Part shown: positions 28,791 through 48,349 of the stretch, piece after piece | Position numbering within the stretch: the stretch's first letter is position 1 | How the letters are laid out: each line of letters opens with the position of its first letter | Assembly (NCBI GenBank): GCA_039654915.1 | Contig: CM077599.1 | Coordinates: 83,482,001 to 83,546,000 of the forward strand | Source of the DNA: Aquilaria yunnanensis | Taxonomy: Eukaryota; Streptophyta; Magnoliopsida; Malvales; Thymelaeaceae | DNA length: 64,000 nucleotides | Direction of reading: 5' to 3' | The notes under the pieces: generated by a model | The model's input: the letters and a program-made list of their open reading frames with translations, nothing else | Databases searched by the model: none | What the model was told of the DNA's origin: nothing | Position numbers and translations under genes: made by a program

Positions 28791-31700
28791 TTACGATTTC
28801 TCCTTCTTTGAAAACCGGCTTTGGTTTGCCACTTGTCTTCTCCACAAACGAATTGGGACCTATGACTCAATTCAAGTAAAAAAGGTGGTAAATAAGTCGA
28901 TATCCACAACAAAATTTATAAATAAATGCTCCTTACAGCAGGGAAACCACCATAATCTCCAGGCTCACTGATGTCCTTTGTGACACAGCTATTAGCTGCT
29001 AATCGAACCTGCAAATGTTTGTCAACTAACACAATACTAAAAATCCTTCAATGCAGCGTGGCAAACTAATTTCAAAACTTGCTTATTTTCAATTTTACTT
29101 CTTTTTTGTCCGTAACAAATGCCATTTGAAAGCAATACCCTATTTCTTAAATAATCACTTCGATCATATAATATTTTTTATAATCATTTTCTCCTTACTA
29201 AGATTAAAAAAGAAAAAGAAAAAGCAATAGAAAATAATTGCTTTTTGAAAAAAAAAAAGTTTTAGAAGTGGTTTTTTGGATCATTAAAGTGTTAGGTTTC
29301 AATAAGCGTACAAGTTGAGGAAATAATCATTATATATAAAATAATTACTAATAATCATTTGTTAATAATCTTCAGCAAATACATGCTTAGATTGCCACAA
29401 TTATAAGTACATAACTGCACTGCTTAACTTCCGAAAATGAATTCATTTAAGTTCTACACAAAAGAACACACAAAATGAAAGAACAAATGCACTACATTCC
29501 CAGTTTAGACAAGCAGTTCTATCCTCTAAATCACACCTGTACAGTTTCATCATTTGTTTTCCATTTTTCAACAAACCATATCTCTCCCACTCATCCCATT
29601 TGTTGCTCAGTGCAGCATTGTATTTAGAACTTGCAATTTTGTTTTGTCATAACTAAGGACAGATTAAGGACATACCTTTGACGTTATAGTAACATGATCA
29701 CGAATTGCTACTCTTCCCCCTAGGGTCACATAGTCTCCCATCCTGAAGCATGTCAAAGAACAAATAGGTAAAACTCACATGAACTTTAGAAACTTCTGCA
29801 AGTTTACAGAATGAATGCGAAACACTGATTAGGAAGGTTACAAATAACAAAAAGATCAAAGAAAGAAAAAGCATACGTTACTGAACCCGCAATCCCAACT
29901 TGTCCACATAGCATGCAACTATTTCCAATTATTACATTGTGACCAATCTGTGAGCAGCAAACATGTGAGATTATACTGTAGAATATGCAAAGCAATATGT
30001 TAGTTGACTGCCCACATATCCACTCATGTGTGTGTGTGTTGGTTGATTGAAAGCCAGTTTTAACAGCAGGGCAAGAAAACAGGCCACCTGAACTAAATTA
30101 TCTATTTTTGAATGGTCTCCAATGACAGTCTCTCTCCAACTGCATGAAAAACAGACACTTCACTGATTCTTGAAGATTGAAAATTAGCTCTTTGATACTC
30201 GTTAAAAAAGAAAGCAGATACATTCAAGTTTCTGCATAAAATATCTAGAGCAAACACGTGACTGACCTGCCCCTGTCAATGCATGTATTTGCTCCAATCT
30301 CCACATGGCTCCCAATCCTAGCAATCAATGTCTGATGTAACCAATATAACAATGACACAGAAACAATAAACTATCTTCTTTGAACAAGTTTTATTATGTG
30401 CCTGATGGACAACCACAAATCCAACCCCAACCCCCCCCCCCCCCCCCCCCCCAAAAAAAAAGAAAAAAAAAATCCAACAAATCAGTGACCGAATGCATTG
30501 GTCTCATGTATCCAAGACATAAAAACGTTTCCAGCAATGTTTTGTTATGTTCCTTAGCAACTAGATGATGAATGATTAATACATTAACATCTAGTAGAGT
30601 TGAATATGCCCATAGCAAAGAAAATGCAACAGTATGCAATCAAGCAAGCAGTTTATTGGCATTAAAATAAGGAAAGAGACAAGGAATTCCTACAATCTAG
30701 AAACATCACCAACCGGAGGTTTCTTAATCATCTTCCTTGCTCATCAACGAAGAAGCCAAATCCTACAGGTTAACAAAATAAACTTACACCAAATCCTACA
30801 GGTTAACAAAATAAACTTACTTTGTGTCACTCAATTCAACCATCAATTACATCTTTAACAATAGCTCCCATAACAGAGAAAGGCCTAAAAAGTGCTAAGC
30901 CTACACCCTAGTAATATATTGCGCCACTCTTTATTGTAACTAACATGAAACAGGGGCTGTTGGAGCTGCATGAAAGTGGATATCAAAGGACAGAATATTA
31001 ATCTGAAGTTCATGAGCTGAGATGAACATACTTGAATCAAAATTCAAAATCAACTACCCATACCATCTTGCCCGATGCAAACTCCACTGTGGACGACACA
31101 TGAATTGCCTATGATGCAATTTTTGAGTGCCGCATTATATCTGAAGATAAACAGATGGGCTTTATTAAAAGGTTACATGCAGTCAAGAACAGAATACTTA
31201 AAATGAGCAAACCAACTTCACAAACAAATGGTTAAGCAAACCCAACTAAAGCAAGATAGGCATTGAATCTGCAGACTTGGTGATAAAGTTTGAAAGAATC
31301 AAGATTTAGATAAGCTTAGGGTATGATGTATGAACTGACACTTGGCAACGTATCCTCAAACATATAGCTAAAGGGAAACATACACGAATGGTTACAGAAG
31401 AATGCAAACACAGATAGTCCGCTTAGGGAGCAACAGCAACTAAGCTGTTACGAAGCTCGTAAGCCAGCAGAACCAAAAGACATACCCGATTTGTGTGAAT
31501 GAACCAATCTCAACAAAAGGACCAAGGACGGCTCCTGAACCAACATGGACTTCCGGACCAAGAGAGCACTTGGAATGAACAACTGCACCGACCTCAATTA
31601 CCGCACTTGGATCAACTGAAGCTGACCTATGGAACAATCCACCACCGTTTTCCCATTTAAAAAACTCCTGCGCGTCCACCCTACCTCCACTCTCTACTCC

Positions 31701-32032
31701 TGAAGCTTAAGCCACAAAAATAAAATTCCAATAAATGCCCAATTCTAGTGAATATTTCACATGGGCATTTCACCAAGCAGGTAGCCTGCGAAGACAACTA
31801 AACGTCGACTGATGTAGAAAGCAGTCAGCCGTGAGAGAGAGAACAACTTACTGGAGTTAACGTTGTCGAATTGCGGAGGATTTGATCGGAAACCTGAGTA
31901 TGCAGAGAAATTATAGCAAGTGCCGGCAGCGCGACAAAGCGATCGAGCAACTCCGTTTTGCGGGAACGAGTTCTTGGATATTATGAGATCAGACAGACAA
32001 GTTAACGATTTTTTGAGACAACCATCTGCCAT
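28791..32032 (-). CDS. LPXD: LPXD: mitochondrial UDP-3-O-acylglucosamine N-acyltransferase, one apparent frameshift
   Basis: Ten exons on the minus strand: 32032-31852, 31699-31486, 31140-31064, 30762-30705, 30331-30267, 30139-30088, 29947-29877, 29742-29676, 29008-28937, 28859-28791. LpxD adds the N-linked acyl chain in lipid A-type synthesis; the plant enzyme is mitochondrial. The N-terminal about 60 residues are Ser/Arg/Lys-rich, like a presequence. Then come hexapeptide repeats of a left-handed beta-helix ([52 protein letters not shown]). The His in IGHNVIIG sits where bacterial LpxD has its catalytic base. About 308 residues, near family length. Exon 4 reads FGFFVDEQG, then MIKKPPVGD one frame off: a missing base near 30725. 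Otherwise phases agree throughout. Start ATG at 32030-32032. Confidence 0.82.
30424..30462. repeat. Poly-C then poly-A run in an LPXD intron
   Basis: A run of about 22 C followed by A-rich sequence marks the place where homology between the two duplicated units ends. Simple-sequence length here is unreliable in assemblies. Confidence 0.6.
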
Positions 32033-32039
32033 AACCACG

Positions 32040-32450
32040 AATGATTCGAGCAGAAGCAGAGAAAATGCTCAAATAAACTTTTATGAAGTGATATGTTTGA
32101 CAAGTTGAACGAGACCTGCTGGTGCGGGTAGTTTGGTTATAATCTGATTCTATGCCACCGTTGGAAGTTAAAAAGCAACAAACGGGAGCAAAATCGTCCC
32201 GTCAGCCGTCAGGAAGAAGTTATAAAAGGCTTGGACAATTCCTCGCGTCCGCCCTGGCAGACGTACGCCAGGGACGGAACGCATAACTCCGTTTTTTTTT
32301 TTTTCAAATCCAATTATTTTTTTAAATTTTAGAATTAATTAAAAAATAGTTATATTTTTTTTAAATATATTTTATGAAAAATGATTTTTGAGAGTTTTCT
32401 TTCATATTTTAAGAAACTAAATCAATTACCATTTTTTTATTTTTAATATC
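32040..32450. other. LPXD upstream region
   Basis: About 32100-32290 is GC-richer than its surroundings and probably holds the LPXD promoter and leader, read to the left. A TATA-like TTATAA (32218-32224) is on the wrong side to judge. Beyond 32300 the sequence turns AT-rich. Confidence 0.25.
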
Positions 32451-32455
32451 AAACA

Positions 32456-33318
32456 ATTCTCTTATCCAACAGCTTCCCCAAAATTTCTATAAGATGGGGA
32501 AGCAAAAAGTAAAATCTCTATAATTTTTTTGCTCAAACTCCAACAGCTTCCCTATTTTGTAGAATTTTTTATTTATTACATAGCAATTAAATATTATGGA
32601 TTTAAAGCAAATTCAAATTAATGACTAGATTAATTATTGTATAATTAAATATTATTAAAAATGTAAAAAAATTACTCCTTCCATTTTACAAAGAATGACT
32701 CTTTTACCTTTTTTACTAAAATTTGACTTAAATATATTTATATTAATTTATATTATAAAAAATTTAAAAAATTATGTTTATAAAATAGTCTTTAGGTTCA
32801 ATTTTCATAAAAAAAAATTATAATTCTATAAGAAATTTTGAAAAAAAAATGAAATAATTGTTGATAATTAAATATTGTGCAAAATATAAAAATTTACTAC
32901 CTTTGTTTCACAAAAAATGACTATTTTAACTTTTTTAACTAAAGTCTGACTTAAAAATATTCATATTAATTTGTACTATTTTTTTTTTTAAAAAATAAAT
33001 TTATAAAATAGAGTCTTTAAGATACCATTTTCATATAAAAAGTTTATATTTCTATAAGAAATTTTGAAGAAAATAAAATTATGAATTAATTTTTGTGAAT
33101 AATAAATGGGATAACCTTTACAAAAAAAAGAGAATGTTATTTTTCATTCCCCAAAAATTTTTGGAGTTTCTGCAAAAATAGGGAATGAGATCTTCTCTTT
33201 CATCTCATTCCCCATTTTAGAGAATAGGATGGGGAAACTGTTGGAGTGAAAAATGGCTTCATATTCCCCAAAACAGAGAAAAACTGCAAAATGGGGAAGC
33301 TGTTGGAGATGCTCTTAT
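32456..33318. mobile_element. Harbinger-like non-autonomous inverted-repeat element
   Basis: Ends carry CCAACAGCTTCCC on the left and GGGGAAGCTGTTGGAG-ATGCTC on the right, the terminus often seen in plant PIF/Harbinger MITEs (GAGCATCTCCAACAG). TTA flanks the right end. The left terminal bases are degraded. Internal sub-repeats start near 32668 and 32900 (TTTACAAAGAATGAC, TTTCACAAAAAATGAC). No transposase. Confidence 0.5.
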
Positions 33319-33699
33319 TTTACAGGATCTGTTTTATTATTCCTATTATTGGGATTCAAATCAGTTACAAATATTTTCACAGTAAAATATTATTATTTTA
33401 ACTAACACACAGACTAAGATAACATAAAAAGAAAAAGCAGTGTCTGCTTTTTTTTTATTAGAAATTAAACACCACAGTATGTAATATTGGACATCACTAT
33501 AGATAAAATTAGACACTCTTATAGATTATGTTAGACGCTAATACATAGCTTGTTTGCATAAAAATATAAAATGGTTATCTTTTTTTAAAAAAAAAAAGAA
33601 ATCCTTACCAGCTTGTGCTAAGTTCGTTACACCAAAAGAAAATTTCTCCAACTCCTTTACGACACCAATGGGAACCTGAAATAAAGACAAAAAAAAAAA

Positions 33700-34060
33700 A
33701 AAAAAGACGGACTATCAAACACTACCTTGATTAGTGTAACCCATCCTACTCTCGAAATGAAAGATGGTTTCCATTGGACAAGACACACTCTACACTTTTC
33801 AATGATAGGTTCCCACACTAATGTAGACAAAGGGATTAGCAGTTATTGAAAAACCTAGAAAATTAAAAGGAAGATGATGAGACGAACATTCAATCTCCTT
33901 ACACCAAGAATCTACTATCTCCTTATGTGATGCTTTAATTAATTTAAAGCAGCACATAACTCTTTTAACAACTTTAAAAGTTTCCAGATTTACTTCACAA
34001 AATATTAGTGTATCATCAGCAAATTGAAGATGGGGTAATGCCATGGTATGTTCCTTCCCA
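33700..34060 (-). mobile_element. LINE reverse-transcriptase scrap
   Basis: The minus ORF 34044-33799 reads LQFADDTLIFCE, the RT catalytic box, then KVVKRVMCCFKL and LPFNFLGFSITANP, where intact elements have LPTTYLGLPLGA. It is short, cut at both ends and clearly dead. Confidence 0.75.
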
Positions 34061-34069
34061 AATATTGAT

Positions 34070-35020
34070 CAATAAGTACACAAAGTTTGGGAAATAATTA
34101 TTCTTTTCGCCATTGTGACATCTAAATTAAACTAGTACCCAAAAGTTGTAGATATCTAATCATTTCACTAAACAGTGTCCATGCAACACATATTCAGGAG
34201 GCATGTAGCCACCAAAAACAATCGAAACAAGTATCTAAGAATACTTATTATCACGGGTATAATTAAGCATGTTGGATAATGTAGATGCATAGAAACTCGC
34301 AAGGTACCAACTATTTTGTTTGTGTTCCCATGAGTTTAATCCGTTATTTTTGCAATTCAATTAATTTAGATTATAAAAAAATCTAATTTAAACTCTCCAT
34401 TAATTATTCTACACAATAATTTTTTAAAAAAAAATTAATGGGCAATTGAAATTATTAGTTTTATTTCTTTACATGGCAACCTTTTTATCTAACGAATTCG
34501 ATCTATAAGACTGAAATGAAATCTTTATATTTTAGGTTAAAAATAAAATAGAACAGTAAATAGGGTTAAGTATCAAAATAAAACAATAATTAAATGTTAT
34601 AGCTTGTCTATAAAATTGACCCTAGTTCTCATAATTAATCATTGAGTGAGTTTATCTTTAAGTTAATGTTTAGGTAGCATAAATTAATTTTCCCATTGTG
34701 TTAACTATTATTTATCGTTTTAGTTTCATCCTTAATCACAAGGTTGTTTGTAGTAAATCCCCAATCTCGAAAAATGTTCTAGCCCGATCTTTTTTTATAC
34801 AAAGCATCATGTTGGATGAAAACAACATGTTAGTACAAGTTCAATGACCGTTATAGATAAGTAGTACACGTCAACTATTATCAACCACGTGTAAAATAGA
34901 GGGAAAATTAAGGAAAAAAACTAACAACAAAATACCCGAAATTCGGCACTGCCCACCTTTTTTTTTTTCACATTCTTCATAAATTCATAATATTCCACTT
35001 CGTGTCCAAAATCAAATCCT
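34070..35020. other. Intergenic, AT-rich, no gene seen
   Basis: No coding frame, repeat boundary or motif that I can support. Confidence 0.3.
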
Positions 35021-35022
35021 AC

Positions 35023-35569
35023 TTAGCCAGGCACAGCAGAATCTGCGACAAATTCACCCTTTCCAGCAACGATGCAACATCTCTCATCGGCCAAGTTATG
35101 GGGTACACTTTCATGCTTCCCACTTGCAGCGCTAATCGCCAATTGCCCATCTCTTGTTTGCTTCCCCACTACCCCTAGTAGAGCTATAAATCCTTGAATT
35201 CCTATCACCAACTTCACAAGCCTTAATATATCACATGTCCTTGCAACTCAGTAATTCAATAACGCATGACACCAAGCAACCCAAAATCGCTTTGCTCCCA
35301 TAACAACCAATGTCAATAACGCTTCCAATAACCCCCAAAACATGCGCCTTTGCCTTGGAAGCCTCACCCATCATCAACTTCCCTAGATGAGGCCACGACT
35401 TCCTCAATTGCCTCTCATCCAACTTCTTTCCAATATGAGAATTAACATGTCCCCAATCGCAGCGGCCAAACACATGCAGGGGCTTAGCGAGGAACAGAGC
35501 CCCAGGGAGATGGAGTAGAAGCAGGTTATTAACATGTATAAACTTACAATCAATAATAGACACCATCAA
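35023..35569 (-). other. Unrecognised decayed coding-like patch
   Basis: GC-richer than its surroundings, with two minus ORFs (35569-35231 and 35217-35023) that look like one broken reading frame. The end of the second (KHESVPHNLADE) is reminiscent of the N-x-V-x-H-x-LA signature at the end of LINE-associated RNase H domains, but the match is too short to be sure. Confidence 0.25.
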
Positions 35570-36845
35570 ATAATATTACATATTACATAAAAACCCATGA
35601 AATTTGAAAGTTTATAATAATTAAGTTTAATTCAAAACTCTATAATCAAAATTTAATACAATGTTTTTCTGTATACAAATGCAGATTATCAGCAAGAAAG
35701 TCATTGTGCATTTTGTTTCTCAATCTAGTACTCACAATTTTTATAATTGAAAAAACATGTTATGTAGTATCAACTAACAAAAGAAGAGTGAATATCAAAT
35801 GGAACAATCTATCATAATTATATGCTTATACACCCACCTGCGACATTAACCATGAATAATCAAAATAATTTGCTCATATGCTCAAAATGACCAAAATCAA
35901 AACAAAAATCATATGCTCAAAGCCATTAAATCAAAATAAAATCAATAAATCAAAATCAAAGAAATTAAAAATAAAATCAAAATCAAAATCATATGGAAAA
36001 ACTTAAACCTATATAACCTAGTTTAGCAGTTCAAGCATGACCGATGATGGCATTGGAATTGTTTTTCTAAACTGAAACAAACTTTACTCTGACTAATGAG
36101 CCAAAAATGAGTTTTGATCAATTGGTCTAGAATCAATGGCAGTTAGGTGTGTACCTCAATAGTGGCACCACGAAGACCAAGGGTGGGTAGGGTACAAGGT
36201 TTCTTCCTTTTAATTTGTTTTGTTACCGAATTGAGCATCACTCGCTTGTTTTGTTTTGTTTTGTTTTGTTTTATTCTTTTTTTATTATAAAAAGGCTAAA
36301 ACATACACTTGCTCAATATTAACTTCAAATTTTATAGATAAATACCTAACAATGATATTGTTAACATTTTATATTTTATAGACCAACCTCTAATTAAAAA
36401 GTTTAAAAAATTGTACAGTGAGCAATGGCCCCTCTCCATCCCTACAAAGTTATGCCCCTGAACACATGCCCTTTCCAGTATGAGAATTTACATCCTACTC
36501 TGTCACAAGCTTCTCAATCAAGGTTTTAGAAAAACTGTGAACGAGGAGTCTAAGATGTGGAATACATTGTAGTGGTGATGGAGTTGCTAGGAAGACAAAG
36601 ATCACTAAATGAGAAAGGGTGGACACCAGAATTGATGGCCACAACGTCATTGCTAGCAGTCTACGTGGGGATGCTATTGGAGTAGAAGATAACAGCAAGG
36701 TTGGAGGAAGAAAAGAAGGTGGAGATTGAGGGATAGGAGGTGGAGAATGGGGGAAAGAAGGTGGAGCTGGGAGAAGGACCATTGGGCACTGTGATTGGAG
36801 ACAGGGAGGGTCGAGTCAAGATGATTGGTTCGCTAAGTGTCTTAT
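35570..36845. other. Intergenic, no gene recognised
   Basis: Contains A-rich short-phrase repeats (about 35880-35990, ATCAAAATAAAATCA-type) and a GTTTT microsatellite at about 36247-36275. ORFs at 36495-36879 are Pro/Ser-rich on the minus strand and look spurious. Confidence 0.3.
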
Positions 36846-36850
36846 TGTTA

Positions 36851-37068
36851 CTCTCTCCATCACATAATGAATAAAGCAATTCTTGATATGGAAATTAAGG
36901 TATGTGTAATTTATATTATTTTTTTATTTTTATTTATAACTCTAAAATTCAAAATGAAAAAGTTATTTTTTGGGTTTATAGTGAGAGTTTAAATGAGGTA
37001 TTAAGTTAAATTTAGGTTTAAAAATTTCCGAAAAAAAGTATGGTTTAACTTTTTTGGGATGGATGGTG
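36851..37068. mobile_element. Stowaway-like MITE
   Basis: CTCTCTCCATCACATAA at the left and, in reverse complement, CACCATCCATCCCAAAAAAG at the right, each bordered by TA. 218 bp, AT-rich. Confidence 0.5.
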
Positions 37069-38517
37069 TATTTATGTTTCAATTTTTTTATTTTTTGCTT
37101 CCTTTTAAAGATGTTTGATGTAGCTGACAAGTAGGACTACTTTTCTCTCACCACTGTTAAACTTGTTTTGCTATAACCTTTTTTATTCGGCGTAACGTCT
37201 GCCGTAATAAAAGGATAAAAATGAAATGTTTCTTCAAGATTAGGGATTTACTAAGAACAACTTTGAGGTTTGGAATGAAAATTGAATGATAATTAAAACT
37301 TAGGGACCACAAGTGCAATTTATCCTATTTTGGTGGCACAGTGTTTGAATCAATCTAGTCCGGTAAAGAAAATGAACCGGGTCTTTTAACAAAAGGAAAA
37401 TTTTATATTAATATTTCTGAATTCGATAATTCCAGAATCCTCTGGTTCCAATTTAAGTGATATAATCTTACTAGTTGGCGGTAGTTATTTGTGCTCTCAT
37501 TTTCACAATACATTTATTTTAAGTTTAATTTTCACAACATTTTTTAAGTTTTAAAATGTGACTATTTCCCACCATTCCTCTCCCTGCCAACGCTGCAGTA
37601 TGTTGAATTATCTGCCATTTCAATTATCAATGCATAGATTAGTTTTCATTTGCAGGTAAAAATTATACAATTCGTTCTTCTTCGTCAGTTACAATTATCA
37701 ACATGAAAGTCAAGTCGAGAGGCCTTCTTCAATCCCTCAACCAAACACATCTACCCGCCTGCAAGAAAATTAATGGCGAGACCATAAGTCTCTGCCCATC
37801 TTCAAGTTGGCAACACACAAACAGAGACCACAAACTTGCTCTTCTTTTCGGCCAACACACAATGTGTCTTTTTGGCTTCTTCTTCACATCAAATCCTTAG
37901 CTCAATTAAATGCAACTTTTTTAATATTTTTGTTTGGTTTTTCTAGCTCAAATCCGAAAAACTTTACAATTTTAGTTTGCTAGGAATTTAGTTTTAATTT
38001 TTTTTATTTTAATATATTTTAGGTTTTGGGTCTAACATATAAAAAAATATATTGTAGTGAAATTTTGAGTATAACAGAAAAATTAATTATTATAAAATAA
38101 TAAAATATGAGGGTTTCAGATATAAAGACTAAAGAGATTTAGGATAAAAAATTTGTTATATAGATTTCTCTAAATTATAAATATATACTACTTAAGGGCT
38201 GAAACACAATAAATTTATATGAACTTACTTGATTATTTATATTATTTCATTGGGCACTACATGTGATTGAAAAATTTTTCTCCTAAAACCTTTCTATCAC
38301 GTAATAGTCATACCTTTCTATATCACACGCAAATGTTGACCAAGGGGCAATCACCTCCTGGACCACTATGAATTTTGAACTTTCAACTTTCAAGACAGAC
38401 ATGGGCTACTCCTAGGCCAACACACCGCGTTTCCTTGCTTGTGTTCCTGAGCTCTTAAAATCTTCTGAGCTGAAACAAATTCATGCCCATTATACACACA
38501 AACACTGCATAGAGCAA
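37069..38517. other. Upstream of CRK-C, no gene seen
   Basis: AT-rich with a small ORF (37703-37900) that resembles nothing known. The last 150 bases before the CRK-C start are less AT-rich and probably carry its promoter, but no convincing TATA box stands out. Confidence 0.3.
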
Positions 38518-44840
<6,323 letters not shown>

Positions 44841-45153
44841 AAAGGTTAAGGAGCTATTTTTTTTTTTAAATAATCTAATAATTAGTTTTATATGCCAAGA
44901 ATCGTATCTTAGTTAGTCTTTATTTTTCATTCAAGGCCAATAAATTGATGAACTACTAATTATTTTTTGATTTCTTTAAATATTGAACAATTGATAAAAA
45001 TGTGTTGTTATTGTGTTACATATTTCTATACACTTAAGAATCAAGTAATAGTATTACTAATCTCTTCCTCTCATAGTATTTTTTCTTTTATTTCAAAAAA
45101 TATATATTTTTCTTTTTTCCTTCTTGTAAATGCATAATTGTTGTTCCACAAGA

Positions 45154-45233
<80 letters not shown>

Positions 45234-45800
45234 AGTTACCATTCAAGTAATAATAAAATTATAACAAGGAGAATAAATACGTAATTCCTCGACCTTATGC
45301 AATTTGGAAGGTAAACTGAAGAAGGGTCACGATACTACGTACCTCATATACAATAACTGGTCTAAAAAATAGCTATCAATTAAGATAAAACAATACATCT
45401 TTTTCATATCTATTACATTGCGTGTGTTTACATATATAAGCTGAGTTAAAAAGACGGTTAGACAAAAGCTTTTAATATCCAAATAAAATTGATCTCCACA
45501 AAAAATTATTAGATAGAAAATCAGAAGAAGAAATGTGGATACAAGCATGACAAAGAAAATGATAATGAAAAAATACTCATAAATGTCTTTTAAACAAAAC
45601 ATCGGAAATATATATTTTTTAAGTCCAAACTATGTGTGTAACATCTTTTAACGTTTTTCATTTCCACTTTTAACCATAACAATACATTCTTATCTAGCAA
45701 AAATAAGATAATTGTTCTATAGTTATAATAATTTGAAATTTTATTGGAAACGTCAGACTTTCGTGCAATGCACGTATCCTATTACTTGTATATAAATATA
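44841..45800. other. 3' flank of CRK-C with a long (TA)n run
   Basis: AT-rich. A (TA)n microsatellite of about 74 bases lies at 45156-45229. At about 45766 a GTGCAATGCAC palindrome followed by CTTGT resembles the Helitron-like ends in the CRK introns but breaks the CTRRT rule. Confidence 0.4.
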
Positions 45801-45802
45801 TA

Positions 45803-46037
45803 CTCCATCCGTCCCATATTATTTGTACTATTTACTTTTCAGTAATTAATCTATGATTTTTTATTTTCAATATTTTAGTATATAAATGAAGAACTTTTAT
45901 ATAAGAATGATAAATCAAGACATATAGTTTCTAAATATATTTTTTTAAATTTTTTTTGAACAAATACTAATATGAATAAATTCAAGTCAAACTAAGCAAA
46001 AAAATCAAATGGTGCAAATAATATGGAACGGAGGGAG
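45803..46037. mobile_element. Stowaway MITE
   Basis: Ends CTCCATCCGTCCCATATTATTT and, in reverse complement, CTCCCTCCGTTCCATATTATTT; TA on both sides (45801-45802 and 46038-46039). 235 bp. Little diverged at the ends. Confidence 0.8.
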
Positions 46038-46039
46038 TA

Positions 46040-48080
46040 TCTTATATTATAAAATGTATAAAGGTACACAAATGTTAAATGACTTATTCACCTATCAATT
46101 ATAAGATATTTTACTATTTTAATGAGAATCAAATTAGTCATTATATATTTATTTAGAGTTTTAAGACCATTAGAATATCCGAGGAAAAAAATAGCATAGT
46201 AGCACGTTAGCTTAATTTTGGGACATGAATAAGTTTTACGCTCTAAATGGAAAAAATAAAGAAAAATGAACGCGTCAATTTTTTTCTCTATTATAGCAAA
46301 AATCTATGAGTTGTCACTAAAGTTGACGTTTTGCAGCAAACATACCGTGTTTACATTACTATAAAAAATGCCATCAAATATAAGATTTTATCAATTTCCT
46401 TAGTTTTTAACTTATTAAATCAAATATTTTTATTAGAGTTTAAAAGTGCAACTTAATATGACAAATAAAAATTGTGAAGATACACACATTGACTTGACCA
46501 TTTTACTCTTAAATCATACTCCCTCCATTCCATAAATTTTGATACATTTGAATTTTTGTTGTACTTTGACTCAATTTTATTCATATTATTGTTTGTTAAA
46601 TAAATAAAAAAATATATTTAGAAACTACATATCTTGAATTATCATTCATATGCAAAAATTTTGTATTTATATATTAAAATGTTGAAAATAAAAAATTATA
46701 GATTAATTGCTAAAAATAAATGGAGCAAAACTTTTAGGACAGAGGGAGTAAGTATTAAGTATTGGGTTAATTTAATAGTAAAAATGTTAAGATAGAGACA
46801 GAAATAACACTATAATATCTATAATTAAGTGCATAATTAAGTGAAACATATGACTTGGCCTTTTATTATTACATTTTAGGTCATTTTACTCTTTTTGTGA
46901 GAACTAAAATTAACATTTTTTGGTGATCAGAAGTGTTTTATGAGAATGTTGAGTATGAGGATTACTTTGTATGTTTTCCAAAACCTAGAATGCATCTAAC
47001 CATATTTGGCATGATTTTTTCTAGACAAAGTATTCGGAGATTCAAACCCAGGTCATAATAGGCCAAACGTCCTTCAAGGACATTTGAGCTTGCTAGCTTG
47101 GACTAAATTTATTATTCAATTAGAGTTATACCAATATTATGAGTCTATAAGAAAAATAAATAAAATTGAAAAGACCGTTCATTTAGACTAATTTTTCACT
47201 TTAATAGACTATTAATTTTATAAAAATTTACAACAAATGGGTGTTGGAGTTTTAATAAAGCAAATAAAGCCCTTCAACATAATATTTTATCAATTTAATA
47301 ACCTTCCAACTTGAATGAAAGATATTGCTAAATCTTAAATTTTAATCACAGTTAAACACTTTAGTTTTACTTTTATGAAAAGATTTCCTTAGTTGTCTTT
47401 AAATAATACGTTACTTTACTTTTTCAATAAAATCTAATTAAATTTGACATTGAATATTTAATTTGCATTAGTACCATAAAAATAAAATTTGATGAGTGAA
47501 TTAACTAAGTTTCTACTAAGTCATTTATTGAAAGATTTCTCAAATTAATTACTTTTAAATTTGGTTACTTTTACCCATTGGATTATAAAGTTTGAAATTG
47601 TTGAATATAAATACCTAAAATATTAAATTTGTCACATATAACATTCAACATGTTTTTGGTCAAACTTTAAAACTTGAGTTTTATGAAAAATGAAATTCTA
47701 CCAAAAAATAATTTTGGTTTTCAATAAATTGTAAAATAAATTTAAATCTTATGAATTGTATCAAAATGGAAGTAACTTTTTTTTTCTGAATATTATATTT
47801 TATGGTAGAGATTTGCAACATTGAAGAAGTTTAACAAGTTTTCAAAGAGAAATTATTAATAGATTTATACTTTTAGAAATTTTTGTTTTTAGAAGTTTTG
47901 AATAAATTAATAATTTTAGAATTGTGGTAAAGATTTTGATTATATGGGAGCTCAAGTATAATAAAGGAAAAAGTTTGGGGTTCTATTGGCTGAAAGGTTA
48001 TAATTAAATTACATATATTATAAAATTAAACTTCTTCAATATTCAATATTTATGTGGCTAAATTATGTAACCAATTCATA
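46040..48080. repeat. Copy 1 of an older dispersed repeat
   Basis: Matches copy 2 (51400-51627 joined to 56726-57976) through shared phrases such as CATTTTACTCTTTTTGTGAG (46885 and 56731), the AAACCTAGAA passage, TGAAATTGTT..AATATAA and the GGTTCTAT passage near 47985. It continues past the Mutator-like insertion from 50387 to about 50530. A Stowaway MITE (46519-46748) is present only here. No coding frame. Confidence 0.65.
46519..46748. mobile_element. Stowaway MITE
   Basis: Starts CTCCCTCCATTCCATAAA and ends with GGACAGAGGGAG, bordered by TA at 46517-46518 and 46749-46750. 230 bp, no ORF. Confidence 0.8.
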
Positions 48081-48349
48081 GTAAATTGCACCAACAATAT
48101 CTTAGCTTATTTTTTTTGTCCTAATTAGGTACTCTACCTTCAAGTTGTACTAGTGATGTATCTTACCTTTTATTACGTGTTCTATCTATGTACTTTCCAT
48201 TAATTTTAAAGTTATATCTGACAGAAAATAATTATGTGGTATAAAAAAATATTAAAATAAATTGTAAAATAACTCTTGTGGTCTTTTAATATTTTTCATC
48301 AACAATTCTAAACCATAACATTCTAAATGTAACCATCGTCTCTAGTTCC

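Noticed and set aside
28624..28971. Plus-strand ORF
   Set aside because: It is antisense to LPXD exons 9 and 10 and has no independent support.
32033..32038. LPXD start at 32038
   Set aside because: The codon there is GTG; the first ATG in frame is at 32030-32032.
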